Shown here piece after piece: positions 1 through 12,858 of a stretch of 64,000 nucleotides of DNA (position 1 is the first letter of the stretch; every line of letters begins with the position of its first letter). The stretch spans positions 235,337 to 299,336 of the forward strand of contig ML213513.1 of NCBI GenBank assembly GCA_004369045.1, read 5' to 3'. A program made the position numbers and the translations under genes. This DNA is from Heliocybe sulcata. Taxonomy: Eukaryota > Basidiomycota > Agaricomycetes > Gloeophyllales > Gloeophyllaceae. The notes below the pieces were generated by a model that ran no database searches, was not told where the DNA came from, and was given only the letters and a program-made list of their open reading frames with translations.

Positions 1-660
1 AGTAGCAGACGGGTCTCATGAATCCCGCAGACATAGTGTGGGCAGTAGCTACGGACATCTCAAAGAAGACACCTTGTATCTTACGTACTGATTTTAACAT
101 CTATTACCACCACTTCTCGCTTCAGAGCAACACTATCTGACCAGGATTTCGGAGGAGGAATGGGAGCTTTCAAACTCCGCTCTTCTGTGTTCAATCGCTG
201 CAACAAGGAGCATCCAGCTATAGGTTTAATCTTTATGTGAAATATCTTTTAATTCCCTTAGGTATTACTTTTGTGTTGTCTTGAGCTCTTGGGTATTCTA
301 CTTTCCCTGGTATAGCAGTAATAGGCCACACTCGACATTGATCGGAGTGCGAATTACCCGGGCGCGGAGGAGTACTGCGTATTTAGATGAACATCAAACG
401 AAGATCTTGAGCTGTGCGCTGTACACTTTATACAATGAGATTGATTCCTAACGGTATCTCGTACGTGGCCACGGCAAGCCCTCTACTGTGCATGTGCGAG
501 TGTACGAGCCGGCGCGGCAGGAGCGCCACGAGGACATGTTCGCAGGGTAATGATTTTCCCACACTCAATTATCAATAACTTGCAACTCTATCGGTAACCT
601 CCCGAAAATATTGTCTCTTTGCGCCGTATTCTGGAGCCGTGCAGTCGCATATTAACGGCC
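1..660. other. Left edge, no gene recognised
   Basis: No reading frame with a recognisable domain is seen in either strand before the SET-domain gene. The last part is presumably its promoter and 5' leader. The window begins inside an intergenic stretch or the end of an unseen neighbour. Confidence 0.5.
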
Positions 661-2027
661 ATGGGTTCTGTCTATGAGATCAAGCCTACCAGCTACGGTG
701 GTAGAGGTGCTTTCGCAACGTCCTCAATACCTGCAGGTACAGTCGTCCACACCTCTCCCTCTCCGTTCGCGCATGTGGTCTATCGGGTGTTCAGGAAGGA
801 GGTATGTGCGTGGTGCTGGAGATATGCCTGGGATGATGGGGGGAAGCGAAATTGGTCTGTGAAGGTAAACTGCGGAGGGAAGGGGAAAGAGAGGGACAGA
901 GCGAGAGGCGGCTTGTGGTTCTGTGGCGAGGAGTGTAAAGAAGAATGGATGAAGGACGATGAGGACGGGCTCGCGATGGAGGTCTATGAGGCTATTGACC
1001 GTGAGGGAGCGAAAGCGATGAAATTCAAGCCCCCGGCGGATTCGAAACCTTCAAACAGCAAGCAGGACGTACTCAGTATTGAGGAGTTCGTACCAGACAA
1101 CTTGCAAGCTGAGGATCTTACGCAGGAACTTCTGGACGACATATGGGCGAAAGTGGAGACGACCGCACGGTTGTATTTTGGCGAGCCTCCATCCTCTGGC
1201 AAGTCAAGAGGAAAGCGGAAGATGCCTATAGTCCCTCTCGGGGATGAACACGACATCGATCTGGCAAGGTTCGTAGCCTCTGGACTGATATCAGTTCATC
1301 GAGACAATCACCGAGCTCCCTGTACCTCTCCGCCCTCGTCTGTCGCCACTACGCCACCGCGGTCTCCGACTCCGTCTTCTATAGAGTCGGCGTCTGAGCC
1401 GGATGAATCTTCGTCCCTGCCGCTGGTATCGACAGCAGAGGCTTCTGGCAGTCCTTCAGCTTCTTGGCCTGGCTTCCTTTCGCTCCAGCCGAACGAGCTC
1501 TCCGCGCTCCGGTCATCTCCAAACCAACTATCTCAATGGATCCAGGTGTACTTGTTCCTCGCGTCCATCTTCGTTGGCCACCCTCTCCATCCGTTGATAT
1601 TGGACCCATCCTATACTTGTGCCATCTTCAACCGTGATGCAGGCAATTCATTTGGCATATGGCAGCTCCCCTACATGGACGAGAGTGAGATGTTCGGATG
1701 GGGAGTATGGGTGGACGCGAGCTATTTCAACCATAGTGCGTGCTGCCTTCAGATATGCCACCTTACTAGTCTTGATATGTTGGGTTCGTCATGTTGCTCG
1801 ATTATTCAGGTTGTTCCCCGAACCTAGTCAAGAAGAGAAGTGGGAGAGTGTTCTCGTTCCTAACTACGCGGCCTATTGAAGCGGGTGAGGAACTCTGCAT
1901 CTCGTATGGTAATGTGAACGACGACGTGATCACGAGAAGGAAGAGGCTCTGGGATGGGTGGTGGTTCTGGTGTGGTTGTACCAGATGTGCGGAGGATTGC
2001 GCTCGCAGTGCACAGGGAAGCGCGTGA
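661..2027 (+). CDS. SET-domain protein of the SMYD/Set6 type
   Basis: Two exons, 661-1735 and 1810-2027, give about 430 residues. The N-terminal residues begin the split SET domain (GRGAFATSSIPAG near residue 15). A MYND-like zinc finger follows, with a CAWC pair and an FCGEEC block. A long Ser/Pro-rich insert lies near residues 210-270. Splicing at 1735/1810 exactly restores the invariant SET motif NHSCSPN, and ISYG plus a post-SET Cys cluster (WCGCTRC) complete the fold. Family members are lysine methyltransferases that use S-adenosylmethionine; the substrate cannot be told from sequence. The ATG at 661 was chosen because the SET fold starts just after it; the open frame upstream has only a TTG. 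Confidence in the family is high; any orthology to yeast Set6 is uncertain. Confidence 0.85.
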
Positions 2028-2688
2028 CATGAACACCGGTGCTTCATCGAATGTGGACTTCCGTTGCAGCCGATGTTTCTGCCTGCCCTTACCCAGGCAG
2101 GGATTTGGACGACCAAGGCAGACCAAGAACAACTTCGAAGGTACATACAAACCCATTTTCTGATGTACAAGCTATGGGCTTACTTCGCTTCTTCACAGTG
2201 GCTCTAGCTACATGTTTGGTCGGTTTGCAGATTAGCCATGTCAACGACAACCGTGACAACCTAGTCAATAAGAAGGTGTCCCGTATTATTTTCCGATAAA
2301 AGGCCTCTACACCGGACAGTGCAGAACGCCACTTTATAATTTGATGATGTCACCGGTGTGTTAAGCGTAATCCTTCCTGATAAGAGTGGGAATAGAATGT
2401 TGATGGGCGCTCGTCCATCTTTAGCTGCAGGTCGGGCACCTTGAAGCTCATCCGACTGCGTGTACCTCGCTATGGTTTATGTTCTTGACGATGCTGGTGG
2501 AACGCGGCACGACAAAGTACAGCACCGGAACGGAAGATGTCGTGCAGTTGTTGCGTCTCTTTGTACTCGCCGAGTGCCCGGCTGATGAGTATGTCAAACC
2601 TTCCGGATAAGCAGATAAGCTTCGGACGCGATGTATTTCCTCTGCGCGTTGCTGTCTCCTTTGCAGCCACTGCTTCCTTGGACCTGCC
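2028..2688. other. Intergenic, SET gene to permease
   Basis: Only short overlapping open frames without domains are present. It holds the 3' end of the SET gene and the promoter of the permease gene. Nothing else is supported. Confidence 0.5.
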
Positions 2689-4565
2689 ATGTCGTTGCCG
2701 GTCGAAAGCAGCGCATTGCGCCCCTCCCTTGAGAAGGACACGACCTCCGGCTCTGCTGCCACGGATGCGGAGAAGCAGGCTGCCCCGCCGACGCGCACGA
2801 CCGTCGTGGATATCGAGGAGATGGACGACGGTGTACCCCGCACCCGCGGTTTCTTCGGGAAGCTGTGGGCGGTTGTGCAGAAGTTGGACAAGTACGGGGT
2901 CGAAGCGCGCGGGATCGAGCGTGTACCGCCCGCGGAGAGGCCGCAGAGGAGGCCTTGGGATTCCGGGACTCTGTGGTGCGCGGCGAATACGACTATTGCG
3001 ACGTTTAGTACGGGCACGTTGGGTCCTGGGGTGTTCGAGATGGGTCTGAGAGATTCCGCGTTGACTATCCTGTTCTTCAATCTTCTGTCGACCATCCCAG
3101 TGGTAGGCTACTTCTCTGCCCGTCGATCTGCCGCATGACCATGCTCTGTACAGGCCTATTTCGCGACCTTTGGTGCGCGGAGTGGTTTGAGACAGATGGT
3201 GTTTTCTCGCTTTACGTTCGGTTACTGGTTCAATATGTTTCCGGCGGTGAGCAATACCTTCGAGTGTTTACACGTACCATGTGCTCACACTCTCCAGGTT
3301 CTCAACTGCATCGGTACCGTTGGCTGGTCTACCATCAACACCATAGTCGGAGGTCAGACCCTGCACGCAGTCTCAGACTCACACCAAATTCCCGTCGCTG
3401 CTGCTATCGTTGTTATCGCTGTCCTTAGTCTCCTGCCCCCCTTCGCCGGCTATAAGTTTGTGCACAGTTTTGAGCGATACTCTTGGATCCCTCCGGCCAT
3501 AATCTTTTTCATCATGCTTGGCACATGTCTTACGTACGTACCGCAGGGGCCATGGGGTGGGAACGGTGCTCTGGAGGCGGGCAGCGTGCTTAGCTTTGGC
3601 GCAGCGGTTGTGGGATACGGGCTTGGTTGGGGCAGTTACGCCAGCGACTACACTGTGTATGTTCTTTAATAGTCTTCAGTCCGGGACTTTATCTGATTTA
3701 GAGCATCCTTACTAGCAACCTCCCTGAAGACACCTCGGCATGGCGCATCTTTATAGCAACATACCTGGGTCTGAACGTGCCGCTGATCCTCGTCGAATCT
3801 CTCGGCGCCGCATATACAATCGCATGTCAACACAACCCCGCATGGGGCGCGATGTACGCTGAGAACGGTGTGGGCGGCATGATTGCTGCTGGCCTTTCAC
3901 CGCTGAACGGCGTCGGCCGGTTCTTCACGCTCATCATGGCATTATCCATCGTCGCGAATAACGTCCCCAACATCTACTCCCTCTCGCTCACCGCACAAGT
4001 TTTCGGCCCCATACTTCAAGCAATTCCACGACTGTTCATCACAATTATTGGGACTGCGGTGTATATTGTGTTGGCGATCGTGGGCGCAAGCCACTTTGAG
4101 GACTGGTTGGACACCCTGCTGGTGCTGCTTTCTTATTGGCAGGCGATCTATGCGATGCTGTTGACAGAGGAGCACTTGATATTCAGGAAACGCTGGGGGA
4201 GCTACGACTTCAATGCTTCCAGTAGGCCGGAAGCGCAACCTGTAGGCATTGCTGCCGGCATTGCATTCGGCTGCGGTATCATGGGTGCAGTCCTGGGTAT
4301 GGCTCAGACATGGGTGAGCTTCTACACCAGGTTCTTGGTGCAGTCGTTTGGCGTGCTAACTGACGGATTTGATAGTACGTTGGTGTCATTGGTCGGCAGA
4401 TCGGTGACCCCACGCTTGGCGGCGATATCGGTTTTGAACTGGCCTTTGCATTCGCTGGTATCGTGAGTGACCTAACGTCTATAGGAGGGAACTCTACTGA
4501 GTGCCGCTCTCGTATAGGCGTATCCACCCTTGCGCTACCTCGAGAAGAGATACTTTGGCCGATGA
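2689..4565 (+). CDS. NCS1 purine-cytosine permease
   Basis: Six exons (2689-3102, 3154-3246, 3298-3656, 3716-4313, 4376-4462, 4518-4565) give about 532 residues, the usual size for Fcy2-type nucleobase:cation symporters. A hydrophilic N-terminal tail of about 90 residues contains RGIERVPPAERP, followed by alternating hydrophobic helices. Typical NCS1 blocks are FGLR-like GARSGLRQM, GYGLGWGSYASDY, NNVPNIYSLS and the C-terminal RYLEKRYFGR. It should sit in the plasma membrane and take up cytosine, adenine, guanine or hypoxanthine. All exon phases close without stops, so the gene looks intact. Which base it prefers cannot be judged here. Confidence 0.9.
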
Positions 4566-4894
4566 TCTTGGATTCCCAAGGCTGCTGTCCTTTCCTGTTA
4601 CTTATTATTCTTGTAAAAAAGTCAATGTATTACCTCACGGATTGTGGGGGTTAATGAATAATATGTGAATTTGTTGTTGCTTATGTCCCTTGACAAATCC
4701 CGAGCCGAAGGGGATCTTGATAAGATTCTAGCCCCTAATTTGTGCAATCACCACATTGGATCCCGACGCGTTCTATAGCCATCGATAGTCCTCTCGTCCA
4801 GATTCCTTCCAGGCTTGTCGCTCGCCATATAACACACATTCACGGTAGGCGCTGTTTCTCAACTTTCTATATCCTACCCCAAACACTGCTTCAG

Positions 4895-6034
<1,140 letters not shown>

Positions 6035-6430
6035 GTGTGACGGGAAGAAGTTACCAACAAGCAGAAGAAAGACTGTACATTATACATCACCACAATAGAA
6101 GGTATTCCTGGGATTTGTTGGCAAAGCTCATTTGCGATAACAGGCGACAAGTGAGCGGCTCGGTGTGGTCTATGTGCAACTCGCGAGATCCTGCAATGCT
6201 CTGTTCGAGGATTCACTGGCGACTGTCCTGATTGACAGCATTGTGGCAATTTAAATGATCCCTCAATCCGCTTGATGACTACGAAGTCGATAGCCTGAGT
6301 CTCCGGCACGAATAAATACAAATAGGCCAAGGTAATCTGGTCACTCTATCGGTCAATAAGCAGTGTGAGCATACAAGGAAAGCCAACGCACAATAATATA
6401 GGAGTAGAATACCATGGGTCCCCAGCAATC
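6035..6430. other. Convergent intergenic, TPI1 to BET1
   Basis: This 396-bp gap between two convergent genes must hold both 3' ends. No domain-bearing frame or structured element was recognised. Confidence 0.5.
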
Positions 6431-6864
6431 CTAGAACCACCAATACCGCACGATCTTCCAGGTGAACCACAGTCCAAATAAACATGCCACGCAGTACAGG
6501 ATAAGTCGCCACTGCTTAACGCCTCCACCCAGGCCGAACGCATGGGCTGCCCGTCGTGACGAGTTGGCTAGCGAAGAGCCGAAGGAGGTGAAGGCATTGC
6601 CCTGCATCCAGCCTCACTGCATTAAATCCCGGCATGTCATGAGCATGCAGAATCACGCACCGCGTCGTCTAACATCAAATTCTGCCGCTCGACATCATCG
6701 TGAATATCCGTCGTCACCTATAATCCTGTTCGTGAACTTGGACGCTGTAAACTATTGTGCGTACGCACGCCGCGCAATGTCCGGATTTTGGAGTGCAGTT
6801 CGTCGAGACGCTGATCGTTCTGGGCTTCATACGTGTCTTCGACTCTGCCTCTTGAAGCGGACAT
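6431..6864 (-). CDS. BET1: Bet1-like Qc-SNARE
   Basis: Three exons on the minus strand (6864-6769, 6717-6661, 6601-6431) give 107 residues, too broken by introns to appear as one open frame. After a short polar N-terminus comes a SNARE coiled coil running from about residue 15 to 75, with LDELHSKIRTLRGVT and DDVERQN, where the Gln is the probable zero-layer residue. The heptads continue into FTSFGSSLANSSRR. A single C-terminal membrane anchor (about residues 84-103) ends in KIVRYWWF. Known family members drive ER-to-Golgi vesicle fusion with Sec22, Bos1 and Sed5. The start ATG at 6864 gives the usual short N-terminus. All phases close. Confidence 0.9.
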
Positions 6865-7233
6865 GGGAGGTGTATTGGTATACGAAGCAGAGACAAGGAG
6901 AGGTGGCGCACGAGTGGTTGGGTGCAGATGGTCTATACGAGGTCCAGCCGAGATAATCGTGGGAATGTACGTACACTATGGGACCGTCTCCTCCTGCAAG
7001 CGCTTTTGAGATTACGAGTAGTTGCGTACTGGAAGATACGTCTGAGACTCTGCATAACACAGCAGCCGCAATGGATATCTGAATTTATACATGATTAAGA
7101 TCTCAAATGATTATCGATACAATTATGGGACACTCGAGCTAGTCTAAAGACGATGGAGGACTATTGCTACACCAGAATAAATAGCGGACTGGTTCAATAA
7201 TTTATCCACGAGAAGAAGGATCTGATACTTCCA
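6865..7233. other. Intergenic, BET1 promoter side
   Basis: A 369-bp gap upstream of BET1 and downstream of the DUF6534-like gene. I see no coding unit in it. Confidence 0.5.
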
Positions 7234-9023
7234 TCAGCAGACCTCAAAAGCCGCTCCCTGAACCCGATTTCTGAGGTGCTTGCGGGCGTTGAGTCTACGA
7301 TGCCGGTGTGAGATTAATCCAACAATGTCAGAAGGGTGATGGACGTACGCAGCGAGCATTGCATTGGCATAAACTGCAATTCGGTCAGTAATTAGGGATA
7401 TTCCAAATGGTGCGTTAGCGGCACGTACATTTGGGATGCGTAAAGTAGACGGCGATGTACCACATATTGAAAGGCATCATGATATACTGGATATGCCGAG
7501 TATCAGTGCATCATCTCGGAGCTGCATGAGTATGGCCTTACCAGAGCGATATAAACAATAGTCACGCAACTGGAATGAGGGCGTCAGTGCTGCGGCTACA
7601 AAAGGAAGCTGCTGGCGACTAACCATGTCAAAAAGCATGTCCCTACCGCCCACAACATAAGCGTCTGGAGTAAGGTCCTAGATAATCATGAGTATCTGTA
7701 AAAATGATTAGTCTGCGATGAACTCACCGCATCCTGTAGAACGCATGGTCCCTGTGTATGTAAAGGAAGACACACATGTAGGTGGCGACGACCACGTCGC
7801 TCATAGCATGGACAATTGAGAACGAGTAGACCTCCCACTGAAGTATCAAAGCCATGTAAGATCCTTGTAGATAGTGTACGGCGTCGAACAAAGGCGCACC
7901 TGAGACTCCCTTCCGTATTCGAACGATGGCAATCTATAGCTGAATGGCTGAATCAGACCAAGACTTGAATGAGAGGCATGCTGTTTACCATTTGATGATG
8001 TAGACTGAAGAAGTGGACATCGATTTAGGTCAGCTCGTGTGTTGTGAGTAGAGAGCAAGATAACTACCTATCGAGAATACTGATGCAGAGGGCGCGAACA
8101 GCAGAGGTCAACCAATATGCGAGAGTTCCAGAGGAAGGTATGTACTTACAGAGGCCGGATAATGGGAATATATGCTGAAAACGGCGTCAGTCTAATGAAC
8201 TTCAGGTACTGGCGGTTCAAGTGAGTGCTTACTAAGGTCAAGCCCCATCTGGTCTGCGCTACTGTACCCGGCGTCATTTCCTCAGCTACGCAAACTATTT
8301 TGTTACAGTACACTCACGTTTCGAAATCCTGACGATGAAGAAGCTTAGGAAGATGGATCAGATACATCTGGCGACCATCCAGCTGATCGTACTTACCTCT
8401 GGACCAGCACTGTCGTAAGTTCCTATGTTAAACGTCAGATTCCATAACAGATTCCCTATAACAGCCGTCATACAGATGGAATCAGTTGAGCCTATGAGAA
8501 ATGTGTCAGTCGACGATTTTCTGCAGTTTCTCATGTCATCTCACAATGAGGCTCCTAAGCTCGATCAGTAAGCGGCGAATCGTCTGACGGCTGAGAGGAC
8601 ATACCAGTTGGCTACCAAGCAGTTTGCAGCATCGCCGCCACATTTTGATGCCAGATAGTACCAGCAGGAATGGCTCATGAACAGCTGTTGAAGTGTATCG
8701 CTCTGCTCGATGCATCACTATACATGCGACTATCCTCGAACAAGGCGCCTCACAATCCAAAGAAATAAAACCTGGAACGCAAGGCATGAGTCGACCCTCA
8801 GGATGAGAGTATGAATGCCTTGCGACGAACCAGAAGCTTGAATACTCTTGGGTCATTAGGATATCTCCGATAATATACTATCGTCTGGGCACATGTTACT
8901 CCGAATAGCCTTTGGAAATGTCAGAGTATGATATAGAGGACAGATGAAGTGGGCTTACAGCGTACTGATTGCCATCCCGTCGAATAGCGCACCAAATGTC
9001 GAGTCGATTCCAGTTGGCTGCAT
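7234..9023 (-). CDS. DUF6534-like multipass membrane protein
   Basis: The N-terminal half reads clearly from the ATG at 9023: exons 9023-8959, 8909-8831, 8771-8754 (18 nt), 8702-8605 and 8554-8545 (10 nt). It gives the family's early pattern: FGALFDGMAIST, LFGVTCAQTIVYYRRYPND and SHSCWYYLAS. The C-terminal half also reads clearly: WEVYSFSIVHAMSDVVV, a YRMRTLLQTLMLW helix, MMPFNMWYIAVYF, then FYANAMLAALNARKHLR, the signature end of DUF6534 proteins, with the last exon at 7294-7234. Between about 8540 and 7860 I could not close every exon phase, although an FFIVRISKR loop is visible. The middle is either spliced in a way I missed or degraded. Function of the family is unknown. Confidence 0.7.
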
Positions 9024-10184
9024 CTCGCTAGTGAATGAAGGCGTGTTCACATCTCGAGCCTTATAAGCGTGCGGATGTCTCCATGCACCTCGGCAAGCAG
9101 AACGGATTGTTGGTGGTACATGGCCACGGCCAATATCCTCCTTGGCAAGCGTCATTGATGCCTATCCTGCCAGCACAATTTCCTTCTTTGTGTCATCGCG
9201 CAAAGGCGTACCTGAGGTAACAGGTTAATTGGCCGTCGGTATCGCGAACCACCGCTGGTAGTGTCCACATCTACCCAGTAAAAACGATCCACTTCACTAT
9301 CATGAATGTTCAAAGTTATGCGGCTTTCTCCCAGAAAGGGAAGATAGCGGCTGAGGCGCAAGCTGAAGGGTAATTACGAGAATACGCCGCCAAGCGCCTT
9401 CGACGCGATCGTGGATTCCTCGATTTTCGACGTACAGCTTTCGCAGCTCAACATCCCTGTCATCCCGCAGGACTCCAAAGTCTTGGCGACCGACGCCGAC
9501 TTATCCATGTGCGGAAGGTGTCTCCAGACGATAAAAATACAATGCAGCAAATTTAGACGTACGCCGTGTATTCCTCGTACTCCGAGTCCAGAGTTATCCC
9601 TGGATCACTTTTGGTCGGAGGTCGCAAATCCCGGTGTATCGTAAACACGCATGTTTGATAGAGTGAGATGGCCACAGACGTACGAATCGCTAAAGGACCA
9701 AGTGCTCATGGCAATTGCATGCCTCTGAGGTGCTGTAAGCCGCCTAAATTGGCTTCGAATCTGGAGACGATGTCGCACATTGTCTCCGCCAATAGCGAAC
9801 TAGATGTTAGCGCCATCGGATGTTGGTAAGTAAAATCAAGATTTGATAACGCAAAATCAGAATCAAGTACTCCGCCGGCATGGTTGAGGACGGAGGAAAC
9901 CGACCCCGTCGGTCCCATAGTGCTTCTCTGGCCCTCGGGACTTGCCACGCCGGACATCAGCCACTTATCGGCTATTGCAGGTACAGCTTCAAGCCGCTGC
10001 GAATATTAATGAGGAGCTGCACGCTCAACCGCTCCACTACAGGGCGCCGCCCTGACAAGAATCATAAACGGCAACACCGCCACGATCAGCATGTTTGACA
10101 ATACGACTACAACATGTACACTTCTCTTGCTGCGGCCCTACGGCCCTTCTGCCGTCTTCTCAGGTCCTCCTGGCCCAATATCGT
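9024..10184. other. Intergenic with a possible small minus-strand frame
   Basis: Upstream of the DUF6534-like gene. On the minus strand a frame from about 10099 begins with a hydrophobic MLIVAVLPFMILVRAAP and can be spliced to a stretch ending near 9706 that has no recognised domain. This could be a small secreted protein or chance. No other gene is supported. Confidence 0.25.
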
Positions 10185-11727
10185 TCAATACTTCCTGACG
10201 ATACCATCATCTCCAGCCGTCCACACTTCACCTCCGCCCTCACCTCGCACCCTGACAACCCGAACAGCCTCGCAGTCTCCACCCACCAGCTCTGCCACGA
10301 CTTCCGGTCCCTCAGGTCGCACCTCAGTTACGTAAGGCAGTCCATCCTCTGTCCCGATGGCCAAGCCCAGTTCCCCTTCCTGAGTGCCCGAGCCTGAGAA
10401 CTTCAAGGAGGAAGGAACAACGAAAGCGAGCGACTCGATGGAGGAGCCGTTACGAGTGAACGAGGTTACGGGCGAGGACAGATTGCGAGTGTCGTATACA
10501 GTAATTACGCCCCTGGATGAGCCAGTGGCGAGCAGATTTGATGTCGGAGAGTAAGCAATAGACGTTAATGGTGGCCTCTTTCCCGTCCCTTCCGAAGAGG
10601 AATGGAAGACAGAGTTCTTCGTCGACAGATCAAATGCCTCGAATTCACCATCCTGCAGGGCACAGAACACGACCTTCCCCACTGTATCAACCTCTCTAGG
10701 ATCGAGCTGCGCCGGTTTAGGTGGGCTTTCGTTCTCACCGTCCGGATCCACAGTGGCGACTGCTTGGAATTCTGCCTTCTCGCCCACGGCCATCGAATTT
10801 ATGGGTACGAACCGCGAGGACCACATTGCCCGAATCTGCTGGCCCCCACTGACATCCCAGAGCCGCACTGTACTATCCTTGGCTGAGGATAATACGTTCC
10901 GACCGCGAGATACCATTGCAGTACTAGTGATGTATCGAGTATGCGCCTTGAGAGTGCGGACAGGTTTGAAGGATGGGGCGTCTGAGGTCGCAGATTCACC
11001 ATCCGCAGCTTCAGCAGGTAGGATGTGCAACATAAAGTCTGCTCCTGCAGATAGGAGGACTCGCGATGAAGGAAAGAACTGTAAAGACGTCACTGTGGTA
11101 AGGTGCGGCTTGCATGACAACTTGGCGCTGTCCGCGTTGGCAGATGTGCGAGACACGGACGTCGCAGGACTGAGGAAAATCGTGCCATCGTTGTATCCAG
11201 TTGCTATCTGCGTCCCATCTGGAGAGACGTCAAATGCCGAGATCTGCTGGGGCTAACGTCCGCAACGTATGAACATTGTGCTGCCAGAGGAACCGAACCG
11301 TGCATCGAACTCACATGATGGGGATCCGCTCGGTCAGGATCACTAAATGTCTGTCTGGGGAAAGCTATCCGCGTTGGTGCAATACTCAGCGATGGGCAAG
11401 CGACTGTGTATGAGCTCTGTCAAGAGAGAGGAAATACGATCACTTGGGACGCTTTATCACTTGGGAAGAAAACATCTAGTGGAAAAAGGATGCACTTACC
11501 CCGCCTAGAGAGTTGATTTCGACCCCATCCCTCGCATCTAAGCTCACTTGGGACCTATCCTTCTCATTCAAGCTCAGTCTGACTTTCCCGTGGACGGACG
11601 TCGAGCCAAGTCTGTAGCACGAGATCCAGATATCTTCGTTGATAACCAAGCCAGAGCGCACATCGTCCAAGACTGTTTGTAGAGTAGGCTGTATCGTAAC
11701 CACAGGTAGCGTTATTGGGGAGTTCAT
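10185..11727 (-). CDS. RPN14: WD40 proteasome assembly factor Rpn14/PAAF1
   Basis: Three exons (11727-11500, 11416-11315, 11252-10185) give 465 residues. The N-terminal domain of about 110 residues resembles PAAF1 (EDIWISCYRLG). WD repeats follow: ISAFDVSPDGTQIATGYNDG, VTSLQFFPSSRVLLSAGAD, RTLKAHTRYITSTAMVSRG with STVRLWD, LTSIAYSPTSNLLATGSS and the closing VWTAGDDGIVRKY. Rpn14/PAAF1 binds the proteasomal ATPases and chaperones assembly of the 19S base in the cytosol and nucleus. All phases close and the protein has the expected length. Some other WD40 protein is possible, but the N-terminus plus repeat layout fit Rpn14 best. Confidence 0.82.
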
Positions 11728-12858
11728 CCTGAGTCAAATCCTACCTAAGGCCAGAGATCTGAGAGGCTGATTTCGCGTTGTTCGCGTTGTGGCGCACAAG
11801 ACAAGCCACATGAAACATGAACAAATAAACGGACCGGTGGCAGCTCGCCCCTAGGCCTCGAGCTCGAACTCTGCCGTACAGCAGAATATTATGGAAAGCG
11901 TCGTGCAACCACATTATCAGAGATGCTGCTACTCTACGGAAGGCATCTTGGTGGAAGACGCTCAGCTCGGAGAGGATGCCTAAGCATCATGTGTGGCACA
12001 GTCAGAACCACGTCGCACGGAGGTCGCTGAGGCACGATAAATGTTACAGCGACTGCGTATACAAAAGGATCTCTCAATCACTGCAGCGGTTACCTGCATA
12101 CTTGGAAGGTCGGAGAGACGTCAAGATCCCATGCGCATGAGGCCTAGGATCGATTGGTAAGAATAGCAGACGTAGCCGTCACGCACCCACATATATATCG
12201 GCTGGAGTCGAAGATAACATAGAACAAGCTAACATTACCTTCCTCAGTGACGAGAGTCGACGTCAATGCGACTGGATGAGATGCGGATAGGGATAAGAAA
12301 TAACATGAATTTAATGATGCACGGCGAGGTGACGACGATCCCAGTCACTGGCGACACAAAGCTCACAATGCAACCACGCACCGTCGTGTTCGGATGCACG
12401 TTCGTACGAACTGACCTGCGCAAACTGAGGAGAGAGACGAAGTAGTGGGGATCTGCATCCCGGGAAGAGGCGACGTAGATTACAGTGGATAGCAAGAGCT
12501 ACGGAGAGCGGCAGTGTACAGGCCAGGACAGCACTTCTAGACCGTATGATCTATACGTGATAATATTCAGCGAACACAGTGATTCTTCAGACTTGCAACA
12601 GACCTTACAGAGGGACTTCGCTATTGCGCGTCCAATTCTATGAGTTGAACACGGCCTGTTGAAGCACCAGAATTGGATGATCAGCGTCAAACCATGCGGC
12701 ACCACATTCTGATCAAGGTGCAGGAGACGAGATAGCGACCTGTGCAGCCACGGGTCTATGAAACGAAGTGAGCATGATCAAGCGGACGGAGTTCGAGTGT
12801 AAAGGAAAGCCGATAGTGGTCACACGACAAGGACTTTCCTCTTTACCACCACTACGCT
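11728..12858. other. Divergent intergenic, RPN14 to ECM14-like
   Basis: 1.1 kb between two divergent genes. Short minus-strand frames (for example 12495-12244) have hyd­rophobic patches but no recognisable family and no clear exon chain. It contains the promoters of both neighbours. Confidence 0.4.
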
